Assembly (NCBI GenBank): GCA_002345675.1
Contig: DDWL01000021.1
Location: forward strand, 1 to 64,000
Reading direction: 5' to 3'
DNA: 64,000 bases
DNA from: Bacteroidales bacterium UBA2287
GTDB lineage: Bacteria; Bacteroidota; Bacteroidia; Bacteroidales; Tenuifilaceae
Positions 9,501 through 16,826 of the stretch are shown here, piece after piece. The first letter of the stretch is position 1. Each line of letters starts with the position of its first letter. Below the pieces are notes generated by a model that had not been told where the DNA came from, made no database searches, and worked only from the letters and a program-made list of their open reading frames with translations. The position numbers were made by a program, and so were the translations under genes.

Positions 9501-10333
9501 TGTGCATTGCTCGAGATAAAAATAAAACGGGTGTTACTAGCTGTTGAATTAATAGTTGCTCCAACGTTGTTGGTTACGTTCCCTCCCATTCTCAGCCATG
9601 TAGCCGTTGCTGTTGTTCCCGCAGAAATAACCAGCGTTGAGCTGTTAACTAAATTTTCGGCAACAGCAACGGTAGCCGAAGTTGCAATGGTTTTAGTGCC
9701 AGCACCCGATAAGCCAAGGTTTCCGTTGTAGGTAATGGGATAAATTGTTTGAGCTGCCGAACCCGTATAGTTTACCGTGCTACCCGAAACAGTTGTTAAG
9801 GTTGGCGAACCCGACAGCGAACCACCCATATTAAAAGTTCCAGAACTGGAAAACGTAATTTGGCAACCAGTGGTTCCTGTAGTTATAGCTCCTAAAACGG
9901 TAAATGTTCCCGTTGTAATGTTAATAATATCGTTCCTATCGGTTATGGTTGCTGCCATGGTAAGTGAACCAGTAGTGAGATTTCCTGAATTTACATTTAC
10001 TGTACAAACAAACCCAGCACTTGGTCGGGGCATATTTAAGAGACCCGTAATTGTTAATGTATTAGTTCCACTAATTGTTAGCGTACTGCTTGATGTTACA
10101 TTTAAAAATGTTAGCGAAGCGCACTGTGCATTTGCGATATTAACGGTAACGGTAATACCAGCATTAATCCTTACATCATCGGCCGAGGTGGGTACTGATG
10201 CTCCCCCCCAAGTAGCGGTACTACTCCAGTTACCCGAAACGGAAGCTGTTCTTATGGCCGCATTACTAAAATGCGACGAAAACAACAGAATCAGTGCTGC
10301 TACGATTGTGATATGTAGAATTTTATACTTCAT
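3593..10333 (-). CDS. Giant secreted beta-repeat surface protein with T9SS-type C-terminus (2246 residues)
   Basis: A signal peptide ends near residue 25 (HFSNAA). A WSSTATWGG...PTSADDV block follows, typical of the start of large Bacteroidota beta-helix adhesins. Long Asn/Thr/Gly-rich parallel-beta repeats occupy about 50-580. A segment at about 580-730 looks like a carbohydrate or adhesion jelly-roll (YWYFDDLVIEG). A module with GDVTG, YLDSELNGN and TWNGSVSxSW occurs twice, ending at about 1040 and 1600. Residues about 1766-2246 are paralogous to the 606-residue protein and end in the same type C-like T9SS sorting domain. It is likely a cell-surface adhesin or matrix protein. Its ATG lies 41 bp after the usher stop codon on the same strand, so it may be the last gene of the pilus operon and a partner of it; that link is inferred. 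No catalytic domain was recognised. Confidence 0.8.
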   Translation of the reverse strand: MKYKILHITIVAALILLFSSHFSNAAIRTASVSGNWSSTATWGGASVPTSADDVRINAGITVTVNIANAQCASLTFLNVTSSSTLTISGTNTLTITGLLNMPRPSAGFVCTVNVNSGNLTTGSLTMAATITDRNDIINITTGTFTVLGAITTGTTGCQITFSSSGTFNMGGSLSGSPTLTTVSGSTVNYTGSAAQTIYPITYNGNLGLSGAGTKTIATSATVAVAENLVNSSTLVISAGTTATATWLRMGGNVTNNVGATINSTASNTRFIFISSNAQTFTNNGTVTAPVASFDIANTNASGLTLAGSNSIVITRANLFYGTIFNTSLLTLGTGGTSSVTVQRGVVGATNPVGSFNSAPTYNIGSGGITLIYDNGSVAYSTGYEVPASNTINSMAIYDAPDITLNSNLTILSGLTFAGGTGTPTFRIGANLLTINGAITYTATPNIYGGASSNLTLNSQNTLIAVANGLNNFTVNANTTLTGAVTVSGTLTLLNGFLNSSSWLTMATGSTISRSLGYLNFAPTFAGTVNLVYTGSAPITTGLEMPTAIGVLNNLTTNTGGVTQGGTPSSPVNILTYAFSNLTGWIGNIGTGNNQFSSSATSNAGGTANECMYLYGISSTTIYSASIYRLVNTTGYSSLNISWKQFLNNYDATTYPYTINVQCATSAGGPWTDIYTLSPTGTSNIGPETIMLNNWVTNVGGDFYIRYYITGYTYGMNYWYFDDLVIEGQTSVASTVTVNGTLDVSNGNYSISSNSLVLNGDILGSNSIVGSSASNIAVGGSGSNLVIPSITDGLKNFTISRATGVTMNTDLTVIGVLNMPLANPSATMGSLNMWDGTNVTTLTMGANATTIGLGDVTGVVKRTTFVPNISYTFGNQKTSAIFPDWGTLPTEISMKIRIGAELAWRPSAIKREIEIIQTGGSGTKAVCTFFYLDSELNGNVEEDLVLWTKYFGLEYGRSAYNTTENWVAITNVNVGFFSSSFDETKNFTLDEHSDVSTLTWNGSVSDSWTTAENWTPNAGPSSDKSIIIPNATTTPNDPILPSFTEIKSLRMEANAILNSGLDAELTINGSGGAWSNFGGTFNHSSSNVIFTNADATMSGTTNFYNVTIVDAGGLIPASDNIMRIANALTLEGTGVLRAAFLNNTIEYNGANQTVINPNGLTPGYYNLILSGSGTKTMPITALSILDNLSLSGSASVTAAADITVGGNATFGLGTTFNLGSYNHSFAGNITNNGGTIAPATSTLTLNGSVQQTITSSGGIDFYNLVITNTTTDITLGSSTNCSIGGNLTINTGSVFDLVANNLTAITGSVTNSGTIKTQSTSAAPVPVGKTWGGYFEYTGTGAQTIVAGTYNNLAFSGIGGATAAANIMVDGILNLLSANPSSTKGILDMGSNTLLMGSLATTTGQGDVTGIVRRTTILPNTTYSLGNQYTTVYFPEVGTLPSEISLKISIGTAPAWRAGAVNRIYDLIQTGGNSTEALLQAHYLDSELNGNIENTIVGWLWNAPSTIIELGKSSSNSTANWVLISNINIGSFSSSFGVNEIALDESATLALTWNGSVSTSWSTVDNWTPNGSPSDITAVTIPNASTTTFDPIVPLIATCGTMNIESGGILNTMAGSELTINGAVGSWFNMGGTFNPGDGVVIFSNADATMAGSTDFNNVTIDVGATLTLEENTYVGIFGAIINNGIIGKVDKGVTIVEYKGADQIVIVPNSLTNRYHTLILSGTGTKTMPSSALEIVVDFSMAGTTIATLTSSMTVNGNLTIGSGNDLLVSPVGNLTVSGTLTNNAGSAGFVLQSDATGTAALIHNTDNVPATVQRYITGIAEDWHFLSSPVSNQPISGSWLPSGTYGNGTGYDLYLWNEPNSCWIYNLDVTSALNWNMFHPGANFEVGRGYLYSVQALNPTKEFSGYLNNGSIDYRLTIGSTDDGLKGFNLIGNPYPSSINWQAAMGWTRSNLVESGGGYDMWIWNPATSNYGVSNSFTGISTNGITQYIAPMQGFFVQALSDGHLLMDNNLRTFNGASDWLKSSMQNSVNIGVSVISEAGYGSDEAIIGFGYSENENGATKLFSRVPTAPSLYMVSGSENLSVRYLTNTIENPAVPLQFTPGANGNFTINCNFDPFNFETVVLEDRKTHSFHNLKANSEYSFSSSTADNSNRFVLYFGPVNSSSEAGFPAQIYTANYQLVIDLTLVSGNTETYVYDIMGRLLLHKKLQGETLHNLNLNAQTQIVVVTLKNPAGGLTQKVFWNGNR

Positions 10334-10374
10334 CTGCTTTGTTTAAAAAAATATTTATTGCTAATGCTGTATCC

Positions 10375-13300
10375 TTAAGGTGTAGGGGTATTAATAACAT
10401 CCTTACTTTTTCTCGACATAAAAAACATATCCTTATTTACCAGCAAATCTTTCATTAAAAGTCTAGTTTCGTTTGCCTCTTTCCGTGTGGTTACACACCC
10501 TACCTGAACTTTATAGTACCCATCGATAACCGATATTCCAACTGCTTTATCGGTTTTTTGCGATATGAACTGTGCCAATCTTAGGGCATTGCTTTTTTTC
10601 CTGAATGCACCGCACTGTACGTAGTATTTTCCAGGCTCATTGCATATTTTGCCCCAAAACTGTACATTCTCATTTGGCAAACCAGTCGACTGATTATCTT
10701 TCTGAATATCAATTGGTTTATTAACAGAAAGCACTTCGATTTCAACATTAAACACTTCGATATCACTTTTTGCAGCTTCTTTCAAAATGCTATCTTCCTT
10801 TTGTGCAAATTCTTTTTCTACTAATTCAATTGCAGGTGTCGCGGTGTACCTGTTATAATTCAACACAAAATCGGCACCCATAACCATATCGCCTTCCATG
10901 GAGGGGTTTATGGTGAAATCGATTTGTTTTGAATTAGCGGTATAGTCCAAATTGCTTAGCTGAGCCGAATCGAGACGGGCGCTGTATTCCCCATGCTCAA
11001 ACCCTAAATAGTATATATATCCATCAAATTCCGAAAGTGTTTCGGCATACACTGCTGAACTGTTCTTCTTATAGAATTTTACTAATATTCGACCAATTCC
11101 ATTTAACGAGTTATTTTTATTCAAGTAAGCCACTCCACTAAATTCGCCAACTACAACCACTGGAATATCGATTCGCTTAAACTGGTTGGGGTCAACCAGC
11201 ACTTCGTAGGTTTTGTGCTTAAATCGCCAAGCTACGCTTTCTAAATCGTTGTCGCTTAATGTTATAATATACTTAACAAAGGGATTAAGCCCAGCAATAC
11301 GAACAATCGAATCGGTTTCGCTGTAAATGGCCTTGCCGCCCATAACTCTTACTGCGCTTAGTTTCACCATTGGCTCACCCTTGTCGAAAACACCATTTCC
11401 ATTTATATCGAGGAACGGATACAACGAAACTCCACCTCTCCCTACCGAAGTGTTATTGCTGGCATGTACGTACTTGTTACCGCTGCCAAAGGCCAAACTT
11501 CCCTGTGCACTTTGCGAAGTGTAAATACTACCCCTGCTATGCGAAGCCGAAACGCTGGTTCGGGCAAACGACAAATCGTACCTAAAACCTAAGGTTATAA
11601 AATTATCGCTAAACATCATATTTCGTTCGTACGAAGCCGAGATAAAACCTCTTGGAATGCTTTTTTCTAAGGCTATTTTCCACAGCATTAGCTTATTGTC
11701 AGTTACGTTATACTGAAGCGATGGACGAATTACATACCCATTTGCCCTATATGACATTGACAGGTTTGAGGTTACGTACGCCTTTCTGCTGTCGACCCAA
11801 TTTAGCTGCGTTGCCGAATTGGCACTAAACTGATTGTAGTAGGCCGAGAACATTACGCTTGCCTGGTTGTAGTTAAACGATTTATAAACAAACTGAGCAA
11901 AGTCGGCTCGCGAAAATCCAACAACCCTATTTATTCGAAATGGAATTGACAGTTTAACCTTTCGCTCTTCGAGAGCGTTAAAACGTGTGGCAAGTTGCCC
12001 TTCAACATATTTTGAGTAGTCGAATTCGATAAGTGCGTTCTTTAAAAAGTAGAAGTTTAAAACTCCCCGAGTTTTAACGCCATAAGCATATTCAACATTT
12101 AGCGTTAGCTTGCTGTACGGCTGTATGGTTGCCTTGGCAAACGGAATAAATGCGCCATTGGGTATTGACGACAAATACTCGAACCCTCCTCCAACGGTTA
12201 AGTAACTATTAACTCCGTAGTTAAAATCGCCTCGTCCAAAACGACTTATGGCGCTGTCTTGCAGCACCCCTGCCGAAATGCCGTACTCAAATTCGTTGGT
12301 AGGCATAATGGAGTATGGCATATTTATGGTACGCTCCTCGGTCCGCTCTTCGCCTAATGGCCCATAGAATTTCATTTTTAATGTGGTGTAGCCGTAAACA
12401 ATGGGAACTTTAAAAACATAAAGCCCCGAAGCATCGGTCTTTGTATAATCGACCATAACATTATTTATGTACAGTTCCACATCCCAGTTGGGCTCGGTAT
12501 ATTCGTTTAAAGTATAGTACCCTTTGGCTTTTCGAACTGTTGTTGGCGAATTTCGAATGGTGGCACCAATAATTGGGGAGTTTATAAATGCAAAGGTTTG
12601 GGTCGATATTTTACCAACTTGCGCCTGCTTTATTAGTTTTTTTTCATTGTCGGCCCAGCGCCACAAGTAGTACAGCTGCCTATTATCGAATTTATATCGG
12701 TCGTAGTAGTTTACCGCCACATTTAGCTCACCAAAAAGAAATTCGGTTCCAATGCCAATCCCAAAGCGATTATCGATTGACTCATTCCATTTTTGGTACG
12801 ATGCTACCGACCAATCAATAGTTCCAAACTTAAAAAGATGATAGTTTCGCTGCACAGTTGTGTCGACAACCTCTTCGCCCTTAAGCTTTAGCACGTTACT
12901 TCGCAGCTTATCGATTTTTTGTTGCTTAATAACTGGTAGTTCGAAATTCGATTTAAGTATTATAGTAAGCGACCTAAAGTTAAAGGTTAGTGTTAGCCCA
13001 AAGGCTTCGGCAAAAAGCTGCGCATCTAAATAAAGCATGCCATTTTCTTTAATTAGCCTATACTTTGGGTTAACTATTTTAGTACCAACAGCTATTTCGC
13101 GGGTGTTATAGTCGACCAAATATTTTTGGCTCTCATTTTCAATAAATCCGCTAAGTATATTGCCGTTTTGGGAAGCAGCACAAGGAATATTAAGTGTTTT
13201 AAATAAATCTTCGATATTAACATAAAGCAAATCGTTATTGGCATAAACTGCATCAACATAAAAACTTTCGGCTCCCTGGACAATAACAAGAACAGGAACT

Positions 13301-13485
13301 CCATCGAAGGTTAACGACGACTCCTCAATTTCATTTATGTACGAATCTTGAGCCATAACTTTTAAATTTGGTAAAACAAAACTTAAAGTTGACAGCAATA
13401 GCCATTTTAAAAAATACTGTAAACTAAAACGCATAAAAAGCATCCTGTAAACTTTTACATTACCGATGAGATTTAGCGCTGCCAT
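10375..13485 (-). CDS. Outer-membrane usher of a chaperone-usher pilus, with C-terminal SPOR domain
   Basis: The protein has 1036 residues. A hydrophobic signal segment lies at about 19-45. An N-terminal domain follows (about 60-185). The next part reads like an usher barrel plus plug: AQVGKIST, an INSPIIGATIRNSP strand, then a small beta-domain at 335-390 with DVELYINNVMV, DASGLYVFKVPIVYGY and TINMPYSI, matching the order in ushers. A C-terminal Ig/SdrD-like domain carries LDINGNGVFDKGEP. Residues about 955-1030 are a SPOR domain (YYVQCGAFRKKSNAL, YYKVQVGC), a fold that binds denuded peptidoglycan. Known ushers lack SPOR, so cell-wall anchoring is inferred. An AGGAG five bases ahead supports the ATG at 13485; an ATG at 13434 (MRFSL) would give a more usual signal peptide. 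The chaperone and two subunit genes lie directly upstream. Confidence 0.72.
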   Translation of the reverse strand: MAALNLIGNVKVYRMLFMRFSLQYFLKWLLLSTLSFVLPNLKVMAQDSYINEIEESSLTFDGVPVLVIVQGAESFYVDAVYANNDLLYVNIEDLFKTLNIPCAASQNGNILSGFIENESQKYLVDYNTREIAVGTKIVNPKYRLIKENGMLYLDAQLFAEAFGLTLTFNFRSLTIILKSNFELPVIKQQKIDKLRSNVLKLKGEEVVDTTVQRNYHLFKFGTIDWSVASYQKWNESIDNRFGIGIGTEFLFGELNVAVNYYDRYKFDNRQLYYLWRWADNEKKLIKQAQVGKISTQTFAFINSPIIGATIRNSPTTVRKAKGYYTLNEYTEPNWDVELYINNVMVDYTKTDASGLYVFKVPIVYGYTTLKMKFYGPLGEERTEERTINMPYSIMPTNEFEYGISAGVLQDSAISRFGRGDFNYGVNSYLTVGGGFEYLSSIPNGAFIPFAKATIQPYSKLTLNVEYAYGVKTRGVLNFYFLKNALIEFDYSKYVEGQLATRFNALEERKVKLSIPFRINRVVGFSRADFAQFVYKSFNYNQASVMFSAYYNQFSANSATQLNWVDSRKAYVTSNLSMSYRANGYVIRPSLQYNVTDNKLMLWKIALEKSIPRGFISASYERNMMFSDNFITLGFRYDLSFARTSVSASHSRGSIYTSQSAQGSLAFGSGNKYVHASNNTSVGRGGVSLYPFLDINGNGVFDKGEPMVKLSAVRVMGGKAIYSETDSIVRIAGLNPFVKYIITLSDNDLESVAWRFKHKTYEVLVDPNQFKRIDIPVVVVGEFSGVAYLNKNNSLNGIGRILVKFYKKNSSAVYAETLSEFDGYIYYLGFEHGEYSARLDSAQLSNLDYTANSKQIDFTINPSMEGDMVMGADFVLNYNRYTATPAIELVEKEFAQKEDSILKEAAKSDIEVFNVEIEVLSVNKPIDIQKDNQSTGLPNENVQFWGKICNEPGKYYVQCGAFRKKSNALRLAQFISQKTDKAVGISVIDGYYKVQVGCVTTRKEANETRLLMKDLLVNKDMFFMSRKSKDVINTPTP

Positions 13486-13487
13486 TA

Positions 13488-14006
13488 CTACTCCTGATTA
13501 AAAGTAATATCGAAACTTCCCGAATAGGTTCCTGAAGGAGCACTACCAGGTATAACAAGCGTACCGCCTACTCGAAGTGGCGTAATAAAGTTGCAATCGT
13601 TGTTGGTTGTAAAGCTGGCATTATTACCTCCTTGCTCTGTTGGGCCAATATTAAGCGTAAGCGAACCTCCGGTTCCGTTTGTTAAAGTGGTTGTAGGCGA
13701 AAAAGTGATAATAACGTTTCGCCCCTGACAAAGCGTAACTTCGAAAATGGCTGGTTGGGCAGTGGGCGCTATGGCTAAAAGCACAACATCGCCAGTCGAC
13801 GATCGGCTGCCATCCCAGCTAACAGTTGTTGTTCCTCCCGTTGCTCCAACGCAAAGTGTACCAAAATGAATTGACTGCGTAGCTATAACCGTTAGCGATC
13901 GTGGGGGTAAATCGGGTTGAGCATAAGCAAGGCTAACACAACCAAGAAATGTAGCCGCTAATAGCAGCCATTTAAAAAACCATTTCGTTGTGTTTCGTTG
14001 TTTCAT
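13488..14006 (-). CDS. DUF4402 pilus-subunit-like protein (172 residues)
   Basis: A signal peptide ends at about residue 29 (SLAYAQ). The rest is a beta-sandwich with DUF4402 hallmarks: IHFGTLCVG near the start, TTTLTNGTGG in the middle, a LRVGGTLVIP strand and the closing SGTYSGSFDITFNQE. It contains three Cys in the mature part, unlike the major subunit at 14956. The stop lies 2 bp before the usher ATG and the chaperone stop 40 bp upstream, so it belongs to the chaperone-usher operon. By position it could be a minor, tip or adaptor subunit. DUF4402 members resemble chaperone-usher subunits, but the domain has no experimentally fixed role that I can name. Confidence 0.75.
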   Translation of the reverse strand: MKQRNTTKWFFKWLLLAATFLGCVSLAYAQPDLPPRSLTVIATQSIHFGTLCVGATGGTTTVSWDGSRSSTGDVVLLAIAPTAQPAIFEVTLCQGRNVIITFSPTTTLTNGTGGSLTLNIGPTEQGGNNASFTTNNDCNFITPLRVGGTLVIPGSAPSGTYSGSFDITFNQE

Positions 14007-14046
14007 TTTTAGTATTTTATTGTTGAACTAACTTTGGTTGCTATAG

Positions 14047-14865
14047 CTATAGCTCCAGCTCTGCTTCGGCATAAATAACGCTTTTCGCATCGCCTTTACT
14101 TACAAATTGCACTTTCAGCTTTCCGTTCGTAAATGGTTTTCCGGTGGTATTATTCAGTTTAACTACAATATTTCGCTGGCCAATATTGGTATAAACCCCT
14201 ACTCCGTTTACACCCCCAGCATTAATTGGCTTGCCCTGAGTTGGGATAAATTCGATTACTAAATCGCCATAAATGGAAATATTGCCAGTTCTATGTATAG
14301 TAAGTTTAAGGTATTGGTCCAAATTTGATCGACTTTCCAAACTTAAGTTGCTTAACGAAGAGCCTGTATTAACCTTCCCCGAACGAACTATAACGGGAAT
14401 ACTCATACCGTAAACAGGAATAAGCTGAACGCTTAAAAGAGTTGTATCATTAATGGCAGAGCCAAGAGGCTTGTAATTTTTTTCAGATCGAAAGTAGAGG
14501 TGCGAACGGTATTCGCCTTCAATCATATCGGCACTTCGCCTACACTGTAGCATAATTACTTGTGGTTCGCCAGGAGCCAGCGTTACTTTTCGTGGAAATA
14601 TTCGTAGGTAGGGCGATGCAAACATTTGTCCCGAATCGGGTTTTTCAATTGAGGTAAATGTTCCATCCTCATTCATATTATACTGAAGAAAGGATATTGA
14701 ATACGTAGCGGTGTCTTTACCCACATTCACCAGGTTAATTGCTTCCTTCTGCTTTTTGCCCTCAAATACTACACGAATTGGCGTTACCAGCAAATCGCCC
14801 TGAGCTTTTAACTCAAAGCAAAAGCTAAGTAGTAATAGGAACATTGCTAATAGTTTCGGTTGCAT
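14047..14865 (-). CDS. PapD-like periplasmic pilus chaperone (272 residues)
   Basis: A signal peptide ends at about residue 21 (ELKAQG). Two Ig-like domains follow. Domain 1 begins LLVTPIRVVFEG with KQKEAINLVNVGKDTATYSI, then the characteristic FPRKVTLAPGEPQVIML followed by EGEYRSHLYF, as in PapD/FimC-type chaperones where these strands form the subunit-binding groove. Domain 2 runs from about 165 to the end. Its role would be to cap DUF4402 subunits in the periplasm and deliver them to the usher encoded 560 bp downstream. It is preceded by a hairpin that separates it from the first pilin gene. Confidence is high for the fold and moderate for the pilus assignment. Confidence 0.8.
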   Translation of the reverse strand: MQPKLLAMFLLLLSFCFELKAQGDLLVTPIRVVFEGKKQKEAINLVNVGKDTATYSISFLQYNMNEDGTFTSIEKPDSGQMFASPYLRIFPRKVTLAPGEPQVIMLQCRRSADMIEGEYRSHLYFRSEKNYKPLGSAINDTTLLSVQLIPVYGMSIPVIVRSGKVNTGSSLSNLSLESRSNLDQYLKLTIHRTGNISIYGDLVIEFIPTQGKPINAGGVNGVGVYTNIGQRNIVVKLNNTTGKPFTNGKLKVQFVSKGDAKSVIYAEAELEL

Positions 14866-14913
14866 ATTATTTTTTTTATGTAAAAAAGATGCAAATTCGT
14901 GATTTTGAAAGAA

Positions 14914-14944
14914 AAGGGAAGACCCACTTGGGTCTTCCCTTTTT
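14914..14944 (-). terminator. Intergenic hairpin between pilin and chaperone genes (terminator or attenuator)
   Basis: A perfect GGGAAGACCC/GGGTCTTCCC stem with a four-base loop lies 12 bp after the stop codon of the DUF4402 gene at 14956. On the minus strand it is followed by a TTTTCTTTC run. Such a hairpin after the first gene of a pilus operon would let most transcripts end after the major subunit, or protect its mRNA 3' end, giving an excess of pilin over chaperone and usher. Confidence 0.7.
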
Positions 14945-14955
14945 GTTAAAGTAAA

Positions 14956-15468
14956 CTAGTTGTAAGCTACAGTTACATCGAAAGTACCTGCATAGGTTCC
15001 AGCTGGCTGAGCATTAGCTAAGTTTAAAGTTGCACCTACGGTAAAGGCATCTAAACCACCAGCAGAAAGGGTGCTTGTAAGTCCAGCATAGGAGCAAACA
15101 AAGTTGTCAACAGTCATATCTTCAGCAGGTGTACCATTAGTTATGGTGGTACTTGCATCGATAGTAATTGCATACGTGGCATTAAAATCGCCAGTAATGT
15201 CGTAAGCTGCTGCAGTAGAAGTTGGCGCTTGAGCTAATAGCGTAATAGTACCACTACCAACCGATACAGATCCATCGGTTGCAAGTACTACTGTTGCCAA
15301 AGTTGTGGGAACAGTCATTGTACCAAAGTGCATTGGAGCTGTTTCTTGAATTGTCATTGCAGTAAGAATTTTAGCTCCAACTGTGTTGGTTTCGGTTTGA
15401 GCCATTACGTTGGCCGAGAAACCTGCTACCATTACGATAGCTGCAAAAATCAGAATTAATTTTTTCAT
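14956..15468 (-). CDS. DUF4402 major pilin-like subunit (170 residues)
   Basis: A signal peptide ends at residue 23 (ANVMAQ). The mature protein is Ala/Thr-rich beta-sandwich with canonical DUF4402 signatures: GAKILTAMTIQETAPMHFGT, SGTITLLAQAPTS, TYAITIDASTTITNG, VGATLNLANAQPAGTYAGTF and the closing DVTVAYN. It has a single Cys. It is the first gene of the chaperone-usher operon and is followed by a strong hairpin, both expected of a major structural subunit. Candidate operator dyads lie about 45-100 bp upstream. Whether it polymerises by donor-strand exchange cannot be read from the sequence: no separate N-terminal extension is obvious beyond the first 15 or so mature residues. Confidence 0.78.
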   Translation of the reverse strand: MKKLILIFAAIVMVAGFSANVMAQTETNTVGAKILTAMTIQETAPMHFGTMTVPTTLATVVLATDGSVSVGSGTITLLAQAPTSTAAAYDITGDFNATYAITIDASTTITNGTPAEDMTVDNFVCSYAGLTSTLSAGGLDAFTVGATLNLANAQPAGTYAGTFDVTVAYN

Positions 15469-15513
15469 GATGTTTTGTTTTTTTAGTTAATAATAAAAGC
15501 ATTGTTTAAGTGT

Positions 15514-15570
15514 GGAAACAGTGTTTTCCATTATCTTATAATGAAAAACAAAACGAGTCGTTTGCTCGTT
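15514..15570. promoter_or_regulatory. Two dyad motifs upstream of the pilin operon
   Basis: GGAAA and TTTCC arms flank a 6-bp centre at 15514-15529, and AACGAG/CTCGTT arms flank a 7-bp centre at 15552-15570. Both lie in the 192-bp space upstream of the first pilin gene, 46-102 bp from its ATG, and could be regulator sites. No clear TAnnTTTG box was found on the minus strand here. Confidence 0.3.
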
Positions 15571-15660
15571 AATGTGGGTTCATTTTTTTTTTGTTTACAA
15601 TCATATTATTCTGTTTAGTTAAGTTTGAAAAAATATTTTATTTATCTGTATATCTATTAT

Positions 15661-16044
15661 TTAAGCCTCATTGTAATCATTCTCGTATTTCAACATTGAT
15701 GATACTAATTGTGGAATTTTTTCAAAATCATCGACTTTACTATAAAAATAATCGGCACCAAACTTAATGGCCACTTGCTGGTAATAGTCGGACGAGTAAA
15801 AGGTTAAAATAACAATCTTAGGGCTCTTACTCTCCTTGCGAATCTCTTGTAAAACTTCAATTCCAGTTAAACCAGGCATTTTAATATCAATTATTGCTAA
15901 ATCGGGTTTTAAAGTTCTAATTGCCTCAAGGGTTTCAATTCCATTGCCACATAACCCAACAATTTCAACTTGTTTGTAAATACTTAACGCCTCCTGAAGT
16001 CTTTCAAGTATTAAATTCGAATCATCGGCTAAAAGCACTCTCAT
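15661..16044 (-). CDS. Stand-alone response-regulator receiver protein (CheY-like)
   Basis: About 127 residues from the ATG at 16044 (MRVLLADDSN). An in-frame ATG at 16080 would add 12 residues (MGITFTIEKN), but family members start right before the first beta strand. Visible receiver residues are the acidic pair ADD, the phosphoacceptor Asp in IIDIKMPG (residue 53 from this start), Thr in ILTFYSS, and Lys in YFYSKVDDF. There is no output domain, so it would work by binding a partner. It lies 192 bp upstream of the pilin operon on the same strand; control of pilus expression or function is possible but only inferred from position. Confidence 0.82.
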   Translation of the reverse strand: MRVLLADDSNLILERLQEALSIYKQVEIVGLCGNGIETLEAIRTLKPDLAIIDIKMPGLTGIEVLQEIRKESKSPKIVILTFYSSDYYQQVAIKFGADYFYSKVDDFEKIPQLVSSMLKYENDYNEA

Positions 16045-16202
16045 GTTAGTATTCTTTTCAATTGTAAAAGTAATGCCCAACTAAAGTTTAGCCTGTAATA
16101 TTCCGATTAAGTAATTGTAGTATTTGGCAGCGATTTCGTGTAGGAAATCCCTTACAGACGGTGCAGACGAAAAAGTCACTCTGTGAAACTCTGGGTATCC
16201 AA

Positions 16203-16693
16203 TAACTATCTATAGCCGTCAGGTTAAGTTTGTTTTCCGAACAGTTAAAGGAACTCCAGAGTTCATTTTATTCCTTTCTCCTTTGTGAGAAAGGAACCAA
16301 AGAATCAAGGCAAAACGACGCTGCCTCCCGCCCTGCCGAATCGTAAGCCCCATGGCAACGTAAGCGATATGGAACGCTGAAAGTGGATAACCTTCCTTTT
16401 TCTCTATGTTTTTGCGAAGTTCAATCAACCTAACCGCTATCGGTCATGCGTTCCATCTCGAACGCAAGCGCCCTTGCACATGGGGCTAACGATTCAGCAT
16501 TCCCCCTCGTGCTGCCGCACTCCCGATAGTTATCGGGATTGCCGTCCCACCGCACATCGCTCATGATAAACTTCTTTGGATTTTTAGTCCATTTCGCTTT
16601 GATGTTTTTGGTATCCCATGCTTTTTCTTTGCATTAGCAAATGGGCATTTTCAGCAGTCTTCTATCATTAGCCTGACGGCTATGGATAACTAA
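16203..16693. mobile_element. Non-coding element bounded by long imperfect inverted repeats (about 490 bp)
   Basis: The left end (16203-16227) and the complement of the right end (16668-16693) share TATAGCCGTCAGG or CATAGCCGTCAGG flanked by TAACTAT/TAGTTAT and TTAA/CTAA. That is an imperfect inverted repeat of about 25 bp. Outside both ends is a similar CTGTGAAACT word (about 16181 and 16701). Inside is a CCCGATAGTTATCGGG palindrome (16522-16537) and segments such as CCTTTCTCCTTTGTGAGAAAGGAACC, shown here only as its GAGAAAGGAACC part, which I recall as recurrent intergenic sequence in Bacteroidota. A 69-codon ORF inside (16219-16428 minus) ends exactly in the left repeat and has no protein features. 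It looks like a MITE or structured repeat. It fills most of the 746-bp gap. Confidence 0.6.
16522..16537. repeat. CCCGATAGTTATCGGG palindromic repeat
   Basis: Near-perfect palindrome (arms CCCGATA/TATCGGG with a two-base centre). Related copies sit at 24587 and 24719. It is typical of dispersed palindromes in Bacteroidota intergenic DNA and lies inside the inverted-repeat element. Confidence 0.6.
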
Positions 16694-16826
16694 CGGGGCA
16701 CTGTGAAACTACAGAAAATAGAATGAAAAAGCAACAGCACGAAGAATTAAGGCAAGCTGAGGCTACGAAGGGAGGGTAAAAATAATTGGGAGTTTTTTTT
16801 AATTAACTAATTATGTGCAACTTAAG

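Noticed and set aside
16219..16428. 69-codon minus-strand ORF inside the inverted-repeat element
   Set aside because: It ends within the terminal repeat and its translation looks like translated intergenic repeat rather than a protein.
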